From: Bacteroides zhangwenhongii
Lineage (GTDB): Bacteria; Bacteroidota; Bacteroidia; Bacteroidales; Bacteroidaceae
DNA length: 64,000 bases
NCBI RefSeq assembly: GCF_009193325.2
Contig: NZ_CP059856.1
Location: 4,526,001-4,590,000 of the forward strand
Direction: 5' to 3'
Part shown: positions 1 to 8,698 of the stretch, piece by piece
Layout of the letters: each line of letters begins with the position of its first letter
How positions within the stretch are numbered: the stretch's first letter is position 1
Position numbers and translations under genes: made by a program
Notes under the pieces: model-generated
Databases searched by the model: none
Seen by the model: the letters and a program-made list of their open reading frames with translations, nothing else
What the model was told of the DNA's origin: nothing

Positions 1-1405
1 AAACATCCCATAGAATGGATCAAGTTCTTTTTTCCGAATTATGTCAAATATGAATTTGCCGACTTCCAGAAAAAGGCTATCCGGCGGATCATTGCACACG
101 ATGAATGGTTTGAGGTGCTTTCTTGGAGCCGTGAGCTGGCCAAATCCACCGTCACCATGTTCATCGTCATGAATCTCACGCTTACCGGACGCAAAAAGAA
201 TGTGATTCTGACCTCCAACAGCAAGGACAATGCGGTGCGCCTGCTCGATCCCTACCGGGCCAATCTCGAAGCCAACGGACGCATCATGGCATACTACGGC
301 AAACAGGAACTGCCGGGCTCATGGACCGAGGATGAATTCACCACCAAAGGGAAGGTCTCTTTCCGCGCACTGGGTGCCGGACAATCTCCGCGTGGTTCGC
401 GAAACGAGGCCATACGTCCCGACGTACTGCTGGTCGATGACTTTGATACGGACGAGGATACCAAGAACCCGGACATCATCCAGAAGCGCTGGGACTGGTG
501 GGAAAATGCGCTGTATCCCACAAGGTCCATTTCCGAACCTACACTGGTCATCTTCTGCGGAAACATCATCGCCAAGGACTGCTGCGTGGTGAGGGCGGGC
601 GAAATGGCCGACTCCTGGGACATCGTGAACATCCGCGACAAAAACGGTTTTTCCACATGGCCGGAAAAGAACTCGGAAGAGGACATCGACCGCACACTGT
701 CCAAAATATCCAAAAAGGCGGCACAGGGAGAATATTTCAACAACCCGATTTCCGTGGGAGAGGTATTCGAAAACATTGCATACGGCAAGGTTCCGGCACT
801 CTCCAAATTCAAGTTCCTCGTGGTGTATGGCGACCCCACCGGGCGAAAGCAAGGGTAAGAAAGGCAAATCCTTCAAGACGGTTTCGCTCTGTGGCAAATT
901 GGGTGGCAGGCTTTACGTCATCAAGACTTTCCTGGCACAGGCGCTCAATGCGGAGTTCATTGACTGGTATGTCCGGATGCTTGAATTTGTCGGGGGCAAG
1001 ACCAATGTCTATTGCTACATGGAGAACAACAAGCTGCAGGACCCTTTCTTCCAACAGGTGTTCAAACCGCTGGTGGCAAAAGTACGCCGCGAACAGAAGA
1101 TTGCGCTGTTCATCCGGGGCGACGAGGAGAAGAAGACGGACAAGGCTACGCGCATCGAGGCCAACCTTGAACCGCTCAACCGCGAGGGGAACCTCATCCT
1201 CAACGAGGCTGAACGGGACAATCCGCACATGAAGGAACTGGAGGATCAATTCAAGTTGTTCACCCTGACCATGCGCTATCCGGCCGACGGACCGGATGCG
1301 GTCGAAGGGGCGAACCGTATCATTGACGAACTGATCAGGCGCATTGAACCGCCCGTATTCCGATCACGGAAGGATGTAAGAAAACGGAATAAGAAAAGAT
1401 TATGA
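1..1405 (+). CDS. phage terminase large subunit, 5' partial, frameshifted
   Basis: Packages DNA into the prohead (Mu Gp28 role). The frame is open from base 1, so the start lies outside the window. A Walker A-like stretch WSRELAKST lies at about 124-150, and a Walker B-like stretch DVLLVDDFD at about 421-447. The nuclease domain opens with VVYGDP at about 820-840. The first frame stops at 856-858, while the nuclease half continues in the +1 frame (SKGKKGKSFKTVSLCGK) to 1405. The two frames join naturally if one C or G is removed in the CCCC/GGG runs at 834-843. This is a real frameshift, a sequencing error or, less likely, programmed slippage. The Gp36-like and portal genes follow directly. 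Confidence 0.85.
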
Positions 1406-1426
1406 CAACTCTAAAACAATAGGACT

Positions 1427-1852
1427 ATGAGCAAATTTGTTGAACTTACCGATTACGATGCGAGCATCCACCGAGACATCCTCGACGCACTGGTTCGCGA
1501 AGACGAAACGGTCATTGAGGTTTGCGAGGACAGGGCCATTGCCGAAATGCGGTGTTATCTGGGCAAACGCTACGACTGCAACAAGATTTTTGCAGCCACC
1601 GGCGAGAACCGTAACCAGCTCGTGCTGATGATGGTCATCGACATGGCGGTCTATCACATCTTCTGCATCCACAACCCGCAGAAACTTTCCCAGGTACGCA
1701 AGGATCGTTACGAACGGGCGGTGGAATGGATGAAGGCGGTGGCCGACGAGGACATTTCAATCGAAGGGGCTCCGCTGCTGCCCGAGGAACAAAGGGCGGG
1801 CAGGTCGGATTTCCGCATTCAAAGCAACCGCAAACGAACGAACCACTGGTAA
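1427..1852 (+). CDS. Mu Gp36-like head-tail protein (DUF1320 family)
   Basis: Protein of 141 aa with the acidic, helical start seen in Gp36/DUF1320 proteins of Mu-like phages (SKFVELTDYDASIHRDI, then a GKRYDCNKIF segment). It probably acts at the head-tail interface or as a connector accessory. It lies between terminase and portal, 21 bp after the terminase stop and 12 bp before the portal start, so it belongs to the late operon. Family assignment rests on length, composition and gene order; the biochemical role is inferred. Confidence 0.6.
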   Translation: MSKFVELTDYDASIHRDILDALVREDETVIEVCEDRAIAEMRCYLGKRYDCNKIFAATGENRNQLVLMMVIDMAVYHIFCIHNPQKLSQVRKDRYERAVEWMKAVADEDISIEGAPLLPEEQRAGRSDFRIQSNRKRTNHW

Positions 1853-1864
1853 AAAGCAAGCATC

Positions 1865-3217
1865 ATGAAAAAGAAAAACAGAAAAACTGGCAAAGCCGGC
1901 ATCATCACCGTAGGGGGAAACTTCACGTTGCCGGGACAAAAGAGACCGAATGTGATTGTGCTCACACAGCCCAAACGCTTCGGGCTGGACATTTCCGACT
2001 ACATGGCAGCCGTAAGGGTGGCCGAGAATGTCGATTTCTCGCGACGTTACAAACTTTATGACCTCTACGAGGACATTCTGATGGATACCCACCTTTCCTG
2101 TGTGCTCGAAAAGCGAAAGAATGCCGTGCTGTGCTCCAACATGGAATTCCGGGTGGACGGGAAGCCCGACGATAAAATCAACGAACAGATACAGTCGCCC
2201 TGGTTCAACCGGCTGGTGGGTGACATCCTTGATGCGAAATTCTGGGGCTTCTCGCTCTGCCAGTTCTACAAGCTGCAGGAGTGGGTGGATTATGACCTGG
2301 TACCACGCAAGCATGTGGATCCGGTCAGGGAACTCATCCTGCGCCACCAGACGGACATTACCGGCCATTCCTGGAATGAATATACCGACCTGCTGTTTGT
2401 GGGTTCACCGTCCGATTTGGGGCTGTTGGCCAAGGCTGCACCTTGGGTCATCTACAAACGTAACACTACGGGCGACTGGGCACAGTTCTCCGAGGTATTC
2501 GGCATGCCTATCCAGGAATATATCTATGATTCCGACGACGACGAGTCACGCCAGCGGGCCATGGAGGATGCGGCCAATGCCGGAAGTCTGGCGCAGTTCT
2601 TCCATGCCAAGGACACGGAACTCAAACTCACGGAAGCCGGAAACAAAACAGGGTCTGCCGATGTCTATGAACGCCTCTGCGAGCGGTGCAACAACGAAAT
2701 TTCCAAACTGATACTGGGCAATACGCTGACCACCGAATCGTCCGAAAAAGGCACGCAGGCTTTGGGTACGGTTCATAAGAAAGTAGAGGACAAGGTACTG
2801 GAGGCCGACCGGAAGTACGTGCTCAACGTGCTGAATTACGACATGACGGACATTCTGCTGCGCATGGGCATCAACACCGAAGGGGGTACGTTCTGTTTCC
2901 CCGAACCGAAGGAAACGGATGCCGGTACCAAAATATCCATCCTCACGCAGCTGAAGAAGAACTTCAACATCCCCATCGACGACGACTATCTCTATGAGGA
3001 ATTCGGTATCGACAAACCGGCCAATTACGAGCAGCTGAAGGCGGAACAAAAGACGGCTGAACAAGCCGACCAGATTCCAAGCCCGAAGAAGGAGCCGGAG
3101 CCAGCGAATAAGGGACGGGATGATGAACCGACACCGAAACAGAAAAGAAACTTCCGGAACTGGCTCAAAGGTTTTTTCGTGAAAGCCCCGGCAGACGGGG
3201 CAGCTTTAGACTGGTAG
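1865..3217 (+). CDS. phage portal protein (DUF935, Mu Gp29-like)
   Basis: Protein of 450 aa that should form the dodecameric portal vertex through which DNA enters and leaves the head. The body resembles DUF935 portals: YDLYEDILMDTHLSCVLEKRK near residues 62-82, a KFWGFSLCQFY segment, and FGMPIQEYIYDSDDD near 208. A charged low-complexity tail (KKEPEPANKGRDDEPTPKQKR) is typical of the unstructured portal C-terminus. It is followed by the MuF gene after 38 bp, the usual portal-MuF order. Confidence 0.85.
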   Translation: MKKKNRKTGKAGIITVGGNFTLPGQKRPNVIVLTQPKRFGLDISDYMAAVRVAENVDFSRRYKLYDLYEDILMDTHLSCVLEKRKNAVLCSNMEFRVDGKPDDKINEQIQSPWFNRLVGDILDAKFWGFSLCQFYKLQEWVDYDLVPRKHVDPVRELILRHQTDITGHSWNEYTDLLFVGSPSDLGLLAKAAPWVIYKRNTTGDWAQFSEVFGMPIQEYIYDSDDDESRQRAMEDAANAGSLAQFFHAKDTELKLTEAGNKTGSADVYERLCERCNNEISKLILGNTLTTESSEKGTQALGTVHKKVEDKVLEADRKYVLNVLNYDMTDILLRMGINTEGGTFCFPEPKETDAGTKISILTQLKKNFNIPIDDDYLYEEFGIDKPANYEQLKAEQKTAEQADQIPSPKKEPEPANKGRDDEPTPKQKRNFRNWLKGFFVKAPADGAALDW

Positions 3218-3255
3218 TCGACAGACTGTATGCGGCTGATAATGGCAGCATCTCC

Positions 3256-4761
3256 ATGGAGTTTGACTTCTCCGAAGAGGTGCTGCGGCGTGCCTTGCTG
3301 AACATATACAGCAGGGACTTTCATCCGGCAACCGAAATCGAAATCAACCTGTTCAATGAAATATGGGCAAAGATGGACAAGGCGGCAAAGGAAGGGTTCA
3401 GCAAATCCAAGGCCATTACTCCGGACGAGGATTTCAGAAATGCCATACTCCGGAACAATGCCGTATTCTCGGCATTCAAGGTACATCGTATGCAGAATGA
3501 CATGGCACGACTTTTATTGGATTCAAACGGCATTTTAAAACCGTTCGACAAATGGGTACAGGAAGTCTTGCCCATTGCTTCCCATCAGGTTCGTCACTGG
3601 CTGCGGACGGAGTATGATACGGCGGTCATCCGGGCGCATCAGGCGGCTGACTGGCAACAGTTCCTGCGCGAACGCGATATTCTGCCCAACCTCAAATGGC
3701 TACCGTCCACCTCCATTCATCCGGGGGCTGACCACCGCCCGTTCTGGAATACCATCCGGCCGATTGATGACACGTTCTGGAACATCCACCGACCGGGCGA
3801 CCGGTGGAACTGCAAGTGCGACCTCACTGCCACCGACGAGGAGCCGACACCACTTCCGGACGAAGACGACAAGAACAAGCCCCAGCCCGGACTGGATAAC
3901 AATCCGGGAACGGACGGCAAACTGTTTTCCGACAATCATCCATATCAGGCAGAAGCCCACAAGGGTGCCCAAAAAGCGGTGGATAAACTTATGGCCCGTA
4001 TTGACGAGATGATTGCGGAAATGCCGGACTACCTTACCGGGGAGGAAAAAATGGCCATTGCCCGGAACAACCTCGAAATGGAAAAGGCTCTTAAAATCAA
4101 AAAAGGAAAACCTATGGATGTGGATAAGGCGGACAAACAGAATGCAAATCCCAAACATGTGGAAGAGTATATTTTGGATTCCAAAGGAATATACCGCGAT
4201 AAAAGGGGAAACAGATACCGGAAGAACAGCGATTACGATAAAAAACGGGATACTCCATACAGTATCAACTGCCAGACTTGCGCACCGGCATACGCTTTAC
4301 GATTACGTGGATGGGATATTACCGCCAAAGGCAATGTCGCAGGGTCTAAACTTGAATATCTGAGTAATGGACGTGCTTTTGAAGTCTGGAAAAACACCGA
4401 CGGTACTCCGGCGCAACATATAAGTATAAACAGCTGGCTTGCGCACAAAGGATACCTGAAAATGACCCCTAAAAGGTACATGGAGTATTTCAATGAGGTA
4501 TGTAAGGAAGAAGGCGTGTATGAATTGTGCATCGGCTGGAAAAGTGGAGGAGGTCATGCTACAATCCTGCAACGGTTTGCGGATGGTGAACTAAGGTATA
4601 TCGAACCCCAAAGCGATAATTCTGCCGGTTCAGGAATGGAATGGAAAGACGTAAAATATTTATGTGAAATAGGAGCTGCGACTTCCCACAACTGCAGGGG
4701 AGTCCTGAGAATTGACAATAAGCTATTCGATGTCTCCTTCCTCGATATTTTCGATACATGA
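3256..4761 (+). CDS. MuF head morphogenesis protein fused to a papain-like (Tox-PL-like) toxin domain
   Basis: Protein of 501 aa. Residues about 1-195 are MuF (Mu Gp30-like), ending in the family's terminal motif WNCKCDL. An acidic proline-rich linker (about 195-225) and a helical stretch follow. The C-terminal part (about 310-501) resembles papain-fold glutamine-deamidase toxins: SINCQTCAPAYALRLRGW with candidate nucleophile Cys339 (Cys342 alternative), GGGHATILQRF with His434, and YIEPQSD with Glu450/Gln452/Asp454. MuF-toxin fusions are a known class of phage polymorphic toxin; MuF proteins are packaged with the head, so injection with DNA is plausible. The C-terminal DNA is more AT-rich than the rest of the gene, which fits module exchange. 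The start is the first in-frame ATG after the portal. Toxin activity is inferred. Confidence 0.8.
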   Translation: MEFDFSEEVLRRALLNIYSRDFHPATEIEINLFNEIWAKMDKAAKEGFSKSKAITPDEDFRNAILRNNAVFSAFKVHRMQNDMARLLLDSNGILKPFDKWVQEVLPIASHQVRHWLRTEYDTAVIRAHQAADWQQFLRERDILPNLKWLPSTSIHPGADHRPFWNTIRPIDDTFWNIHRPGDRWNCKCDLTATDEEPTPLPDEDDKNKPQPGLDNNPGTDGKLFSDNHPYQAEAHKGAQKAVDKLMARIDEMIAEMPDYLTGEEKMAIARNNLEMEKALKIKKGKPMDVDKADKQNANPKHVEEYILDSKGIYRDKRGNRYRKNSDYDKKRDTPYSINCQTCAPAYALRLRGWDITAKGNVAGSKLEYLSNGRAFEVWKNTDGTPAQHISINSWLAHKGYLKMTPKRYMEYFNEVCKEEGVYELCIGWKSGGGHATILQRFADGELRYIEPQSDNSAGSGMEWKDVKYLCEIGAATSHNCRGVLRIDNKLFDVSFLDIFDT

Positions 4762-4971
4762 ATCGATAACGTCAAGGGATAACGGACCGGTTATTTCGGT
4801 TGCGTCTTTACCGTCATACAGATAGACGAAAGGATAACCGGTACAGGAGTCCCCCGGAAACTTGAACACATAGGCTTCCTGGCCTTCATAAATACCAAGG
4901 TATTCGAAGGTGTCACCGTATTGCTCAATAAGTACACGGGCCTCGTTCTTTACTTGTTCCGGTATATTCAT
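4723..4971 (-). CDS. putative immunity protein for the MuF-linked toxin
   Basis: An acidic 82-aa protein (MNIPEQVKNEARVLIEQYG...IENIEEGDIE) read against the late operon. Its last 39 bases overlap the toxin 3' end, tail to tail. I chose the start at 4971, a compact protein; a longer in-frame start at 5007 adds 12 residues. No family is recognised. Small size, strong acidity, a position directly against a toxin domain and AT-richer DNA shared with that domain are typical of immunity genes. Opposite orientation would allow expression in the lysogen when late genes are silent. Function is inferred from context only. Confidence 0.6.
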   Translation of the reverse strand: MNIPEQVKNEARVLIEQYGDTFEYLGIYEGQEAYVFKFPGDSCTGYPFVYLYDGKDATEITGPLSLDVIDSCIENIEEGDIE

Positions 4972-5033
4972 AACGCATAAAAGGCATATTGGAAGCCTCG
5001 GTTGCAAAGTTATAAATTATTCTTGAATTACTG

Positions 5034-5663
5034 ATGATTATGGACATAAAAGATTTTACGGAAATGATAAAGCGGAAACGTGACAGGCTGGACAGTATGA
5101 TGCGCCGCAAAATGCCAGTCATGGTAGGACGAATGGCCAAAGACCATTTTCAGGATAACTTCCGGCAGGGTGGATTTGTCAATGGCGGTCTTCACCCTTG
5201 GCCCAAAGCCAAACGGCTGTCCTCGGGAGGTTTCGATGCCGCCAGCAATTATGGAACGCTGCTCTCCGGCAGGAAACATCTGTTCAAATCGGTCGGATAT
5301 ACACCTGCAGACTACCGGGTAAGGGTATTCAACGAGGTGGTCTATGCACCCATCAACAACTGGGGCGGGGAAATCGATGTCACCGTCACAGACCGCATGA
5401 GGCGCTTTGCATGGGCCAAGTTCTACAAGGCTTCGGGAAAAAGAAAAAAAACCGGCACAGGGCAAAAGAAACGCGTCAAACGACGTTCCAAGCCGAAGGA
5501 ACTGAATCCGCAGGCACAGTTCTGGAGGAACATGGCGCTTACCCAAAAAAAGAAACTGCACATCCGCATCCCGCAGCGCCAGTTCATGGGCGAAAGCGAA
5601 GAATTGAACCGGCGTATCCGGGAAAAGGTGGACCAGGAAATTACCAACATTTTAAACCAATAA
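5034..5663 (+). CDS. phage virion morphogenesis protein (Mu gpG / Gp31-like)
   Basis: Basic protein of 209 aa (MIMDIKDFTEMIKRKRDRLDSMMRRKMPVM...) in the phage virion morphogenesis (tail completion) family. The GRMAKDHFQDNFRQGGFVNGG segment near residues 33-53 is a hallmark. It follows MuF as in Mu, separated only by the inserted immunity-like gene. A second start at 5040 (MDIKDF) is equally possible. It is followed 4 bp later by the tail-terminator-like gene. Confidence 0.8.
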   Translation: MIMDIKDFTEMIKRKRDRLDSMMRRKMPVMVGRMAKDHFQDNFRQGGFVNGGLHPWPKAKRLSSGGFDAASNYGTLLSGRKHLFKSVGYTPADYRVRVFNEVVYAPINNWGGEIDVTVTDRMRRFAWAKFYKASGKRKKTGTGQKKRVKRRSKPKELNPQAQFWRNMALTQKKKLHIRIPQRQFMGESEELNRRIREKVDQEITNILNQ

Positions 5664-5667
5664 CGAT

Positions 5668-6129
5668 ATGGACGAAATTTTTATCGCAATCATGGAACAG
5701 ATTGCACAGGAAATGCCGGAACTCTCTCTCATCGACGAGGACTACGGACAATTGGAAATGGGAGCAGAAGAAGACCAGTACCCGGTCACTTTCCCTTGTG
5801 TATTAATCGGAAATACAAACTCCGACTGGCACGACCTCGGATACGGGGCACAGAAAAGCGAATCCGCACTGACCGTCCGGCTGGCCATCGATTGTTACGA
5901 CGATACAAGCTACGCATCCGGCACGTATGACAAGGTGAGGGAAAGGCAGCAGCTGGCCAAGAAATTATACAAGTCGCTGCAGTGTCTGCAATGCACGGAC
6001 AACGCTTCGCCGCTGGTACGCGAGAAAAGCCGTTCGTATGCCATGCCGCATTACATCAAGGTCTATGAAATGACGTTCTCATTCACACTGCACGATGAAT
6101 CGGCCATGCCGTCATCTTATGGGGAATAG
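5668..6129 (+). CDS. putative tail terminator / Mu Gp37-like protein
   Basis: Protein of 153 aa directly after the virion morphogenesis gene (4 bp gap). The layout (an early acidic helix, then PVTFPCVLIGNTNSDWHDLGYGAQKSESALTVRLAIDCYDD, and a C-terminal strand YEMTFSFTL) fits tail terminator or minor tail proteins that cap the tail tube next to the head. No enzyme motif is visible. It is the last rightward gene; its 3' end overlaps the leftward gene at 6112 by 18 bases. The sheath, tube and baseplate genes must lie elsewhere, presumably left of the window. Confidence 0.5.
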   Translation: MDEIFIAIMEQIAQEMPELSLIDEDYGQLEMGAEEDQYPVTFPCVLIGNTNSDWHDLGYGAQKSESALTVRLAIDCYDDTSYASGTYDKVRERQQLAKKLYKSLQCLQCTDNASPLVREKSRSYAMPHYIKVYEMTFSFTLHDESAMPSSYGE

Positions 6130-6381
6130 TTCCAGCTGGGCGGCAGTCAGACGGGGGGCTTTCACCTTGGGAACAGGCTTCAGATTGTAGTCTGTTCCCT
6201 CACGTGATTTCCGGCGGATGATGGTCATGATACGTTCCTCGGATATAAAGAATTCGCGCTCCGACAACACTTTTAAAGCATCGTCGAACCGCAACCGCTG
6301 TATTTCTGTCCAATAGTAGTAACGACGGCATAGTGCCTCGTCACGCAGCTTGATCAGTTCTTTATCCCGTCCTTTGCCCAT
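6112..6381 (-). CDS. small phage protein of unknown function
   Basis: Basic 89-aa protein (MGKGRDKELIKLRDEALCRRYYYWTEIQRLRFDDALKVLSEREFFIS...) that I do not place in a family. The pattern YWTEIQRLRFDDALKVLSEREFFISEERI suggests a compact helical DNA-binding fold, and it may be a late-gene regulator like small proteins at the early-late border of other Mu-like phages. It is the last leftward gene, separated from the early operon by a terminator hairpin at 6433-6465, so it may have its own promoter. Confidence 0.6.
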   Translation of the reverse strand: MGKGRDKELIKLRDEALCRRYYYWTEIQRLRFDDALKVLSEREFFISEERIMTIIRRKSREGTDYNLKPVPKVKAPRLTAAQLELFPIR

Positions 6382-6432
6382 ACATTTTATTTCTCTTACA
6401 AAAATAACTGATTTCCATCTATTTTAAGAACA

Positions 6433-6465
6433 AAAGCGCCGCAATTATAACAACTGCGGCGCTTT
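6433..6465 (-). terminator. rho-independent terminator of the early operon
   Basis: An 11-bp perfect stem (AAAGCGCCGCA with TGCGGCGCTTT) with an 11-nt loop. On the minus strand it is followed by TTTTGTTCTT, so it should stop early transcription after the DUF3164 gene. The T-rich bases on the other side could also stop rightward late transcription. Confidence 0.8.
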
Positions 6466-6491
6466 CTGTTTATAGGGTTAACGGGTTTCGG

Positions 6492-7154
6492 CTACAAACG
6501 GCAGAAACTGGGTTCAATGCGGGTCCATACGCCGTTTTCAGGGTTGCGGCGGCTGAAGTAGTAGTTGGTGGCATTGCGCTGCACTACATTAGCTTCCTTG
6601 AACAGGCGCATGATGTCTGCATACTCTTCATCGAACTTATCTTCCAGTTCATACAGCTTTGAAATGCTCTTGTAGTCCAGGTCGCCCATCTTGTTGCGCT
6701 CCAGCAGGGTCATGGCCATCTGATACATCGGATCATCAGAACCTTTCTCGCTGTTCTGCATGTAGCGCTTCAAATAGTCAATCAGACGGTCGGCTGCCAT
6801 GTCGGCTCGTTCATCGAAGCCTTTCACCTTGTTGCTTTTCACTTCCAGACGGAAGTCTCCGTCCGTAATGGTATAGCTGCGCTGTTCGTCGCTTTTCACC
6901 TGGCCGTATTCCTTCATCACCTTGGTAAAGGCATCGGCTTCTTTTTCCAGCCATCCGCGGAACCCGGTCACGGCATTCACCATCTCAAGAACGTTGGTCT
7001 TTACTTCGTGCATAAACTCACCGCGTAATGCCTCGTAAGTTTCACGACGGGCGATGCGGTCTTCTTTCTCTTCTTGCTGCAGCTGGGCCATGAGGGCTGC
7101 TCGCTGTTCTTTACTCAGGGACTTGATGTCCACACTTTGATTGTTCTTTTCCAT
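6492..7154 (-). CDS. DUF3164 family phage protein
   Basis: Protein of 220 aa in the DUF3164 family, common in the early region of Mu-like phages. Recognised by the acidic coiled-coil N-terminus (LSKEQRAALMAQLQQEEKEDR), the central segment RSYTITDGDFRLEVKSNKVKGFDERADMAADRL, and the C-terminal NATNYYFSRRNPENGVWTRIEPSF. The molecular role is unknown. It is the last gene of the long early operon before the terminator at 6433-6465. Confidence 0.75.
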   Translation of the reverse strand: MEKNNQSVDIKSLSKEQRAALMAQLQQEEKEDRIARRETYEALRGEFMHEVKTNVLEMVNAVTGFRGWLEKEADAFTKVMKEYGQVKSDEQRSYTITDGDFRLEVKSNKVKGFDERADMAADRLIDYLKRYMQNSEKGSDDPMYQMAMTLLERNKMGDLDYKSISKLYELEDKFDEEYADIMRLFKEANVVQRNATNYYFSRRNPENGVWTRIEPSFCRL

Positions 7155-7172
7155 TTTAAATCATTTTAGTTG

Positions 7173-7394
7173 TTAATCAGCTATTACTTTGTCATCCTTC
7201 AGCAGCAAAGCGAATGTCCTGTCTCTTTCTGCTTTGGTTTCAAACTTCTTGTATGTCTTCCAGCCACCGTTTATGCCGGTACACATCTTTATCCTCGGGC
7301 CTGGATAATCATCCTTTCGTATTATACAGAACCCCGCTTTTATCAGCTTGTCTTGGTCATCTATCCTCATAATCATCCTGCTTTTCCGGTTCAT
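7173..7394 (-). CDS. small phage protein, unknown
   Basis: About 65-73 aa. The start is uncertain: ATG codons at 7394, 7376 and 7370 are in frame, and the later ones reduce the overlap with the upstream gene. The sequence KAGFCIIRKDDYPGPRIKMCTGINGGWKTYKKFETKAERDRTFALLL resembles small host-takeover or regulatory proteins, but no family is recognised. It lies in the early operon between the 7357 gene and DUF3164. Confidence 0.55.
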   Translation of the reverse strand: MNRKSRMIMRIDDQDKLIKAGFCIIRKDDYPGPRIKMCTGINGGWKTYKKFETKAERDRTFALLLKDDKVIAD

Positions 7395-7542
7395 CGTCTA
7401 TCAGCATGGCCTCCCCATTGGCATACGCCCAGTCGGCCAGTTCGTTGAAAAACTCCGCTGCATCCTGGTTCTCCATATCGGATGTCGTAAGGGTCACGTC
7501 TTTTCTTATGCGCTCAAGCGCTTCATGTGCTTTTTTATCCAT
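7357..7542 (-). CDS. small acidic phage protein, unknown
   Basis: An acidic 61-aa protein (MDKKAHEALERIRKDVTLTTSDMENQ...) ending in DDEPEKQDDYEDR. No domain is recognised. It lies 6 bp after the GemA-like gene and its 3' end overlaps the next gene, which suggests translational coupling in the early operon. Confidence 0.55.
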   Translation of the reverse strand: MDKKAHEALERIRKDVTLTTSDMENQDAAEFFNELADWAYANGEAMLIDDEPEKQDDYEDR

Positions 7543-7548
7543 ATTGCT

Positions 7549-7971
7549 CTATTTATCGGTTAAACCTCCTTTTCGTTGGATAGCCCGCAGTTTGATGGCC
7601 AGTTGTTCCAGCTCGGCTGTACTAACCTGAACAAAGGGCTTGCCGGCTATCCGGGGGTTGTTGCAGAATTCGTTCACCCGGTTCCAGTCGGTGGTGTCTA
7701 TACCCAACTGTTGCATCAGCTTCAGGCAGACGCTGCGTTTCCGTCGCAGTTCCTCGCGAAGTTTCTGCCGCCATTCGTCTTGTCCGCTCAGTTTCTCCAG
7801 AGCAGTACAACAAACTTCATACTCCTTGGCCGTCATTTCCTTCAGACTGTCTGTCCGGTTCCACGTGTACTGCAGCACGATTTGTTTTTTGAATTCCTCC
7901 CGATCGCCCTGATAAGGCAGTTTGTTGAACAATGCATAGAACCGGGCGAAATTGGTTACTTCCTGTGCCAT
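7549..7971 (-). CDS. GemA/Gp16-like regulatory protein (DUF1018-like)
   Basis: Protein of 140 aa with the features of Mu Gp16/GemA-type proteins: a mostly helical body, a central LEKLSGQDEWRQKLREELRRKRSVCLKLMQQLGI, and a C-terminal segment VNEFCNNPRIAGKPFVQVSTAELEQLAIKLRAIQRKGG. In Mu, Gem affects host gene expression and DNA topology; here the role is inferred. It sits in the middle of the early operon, where gemA is usually found. Confidence 0.65.
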   Translation of the reverse strand: MAQEVTNFARFYALFNKLPYQGDREEFKKQIVLQYTWNRTDSLKEMTAKEYEVCCTALEKLSGQDEWRQKLREELRRKRSVCLKLMQQLGIDTTDWNRVNEFCNNPRIAGKPFVQVSTAELEQLAIKLRAIQRKGGLTDK

Positions 7972-7972
7972 A

Positions 7973-8206
7973 TCATCCTTTCACTTTTTTCTCCACTGAA
8001 AGAATTGCCAAACTTATCATCATAAGTTTTACAGACTGGCTGTCCTCTTCAAACAAATCAATATCCGCAACCACAGGCTCACCGCTCATGGTGTTCCATA
8101 TTTGCTCTACCTCTTTCGTCTTCTTTTGATTCATCAAAAAGAGATACGCGTCATACTCGGAACGGTCAAATTCAAATACGACCTGAACTTTCTGTTTTTC
8201 TTCCAT
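7973..8206 (-). CDS. small phage protein, unknown
   Basis: A 77-aa protein (MEEKQKVQVVFEFDRSEYDAYLFLMNQKKTKEVEQIWNTMSG...) with a beta-strand start and amphipathic helices. No family is recognised. It is separated by 1 bp from the GemA-like gene and 18 bp from the DUF4406 gene, consistent with operon membership. Confidence 0.6.
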   Translation of the reverse strand: MEEKQKVQVVFEFDRSEYDAYLFLMNQKKTKEVEQIWNTMSGEPVVADIDLFEEDSQSVKLMMISLAILSVEKKVKG

Positions 8207-8224
8207 ACATTCACTATTAAAAGG

Positions 8225-8698
8225 TTATTCAAACAATACTTTAATGCCACACGAACTGGCTACGTCAAGCTCCAGTTTGGCTCCCTTGCTCAGTTCCCAG
8301 TCCTTCAGCATGTAGATATAGTCACAAGCCAGCAACAGGGCAATGTCGGCCCGCATGTGGGCTCTCCAATGAGCTTCATCCGGCAATCCGTTCCTGAAAG
8401 GGTTTACAGGATCATAGCCTTGTGCCATCAGTTTCTCCTCGGCACGGCTGAAGGCTTCCTTGCGCTCATTCATATCATAGTGCGCGATGGCTCCGCTGAT
8501 GTACACTTTCCCGGCACCGGTCGCTTCACCACGTTGAAAAGCCTTGTGTCGTTCCCACCGTTCCGGAACCACCACACTGTAGTTGCACGATTGGCAGCAG
8601 CAGCCTTCTTCTTTCACCGGGAACGGATTGTATCCGTAGCCCTCATACTCTTTGCCGCAGATGCAGCACACTTTCTTTTCTTCTTTCTTTTCCATCAC
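8225..8698 (-). CDS. zinc-ribbon DUF4406 protein (nucleoside deoxyribosyltransferase-like fold)
   Basis: Protein of 157 aa with two parts. The N-terminus has paired cysteines (CCICGKEYEGYG and CCCQSC) expected to bind zinc. Residues about 65-157 resemble DUF4406, a branch of the nucleoside 2-deoxyribosyltransferase fold: KVYISGAIAHYDMNE, then ADIALLLACDYIYMLKDWELSKGAKLELDVASSCGIKVLF. The WELSKGAKLE stretch corresponds to the conserved SxGxxxE substrate region. It may act on nucleotides or act as a sensor; the substrate is unknown. The stop overlaps the start of the next leftward gene context by a few bases with 8695-8916, indicating coupling. Confidence 0.65.
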   Translation of the reverse strand: MMEKKEEKKVCCICGKEYEGYGYNPFPVKEEGCCCQSCNYSVVVPERWERHKAFQRGEATGAGKVYISGAIAHYDMNERKEAFSRAEEKLMAQGYDPVNPFRNGLPDEAHWRAHMRADIALLLACDYIYMLKDWELSKGAKLELDVASSCGIKVLFE

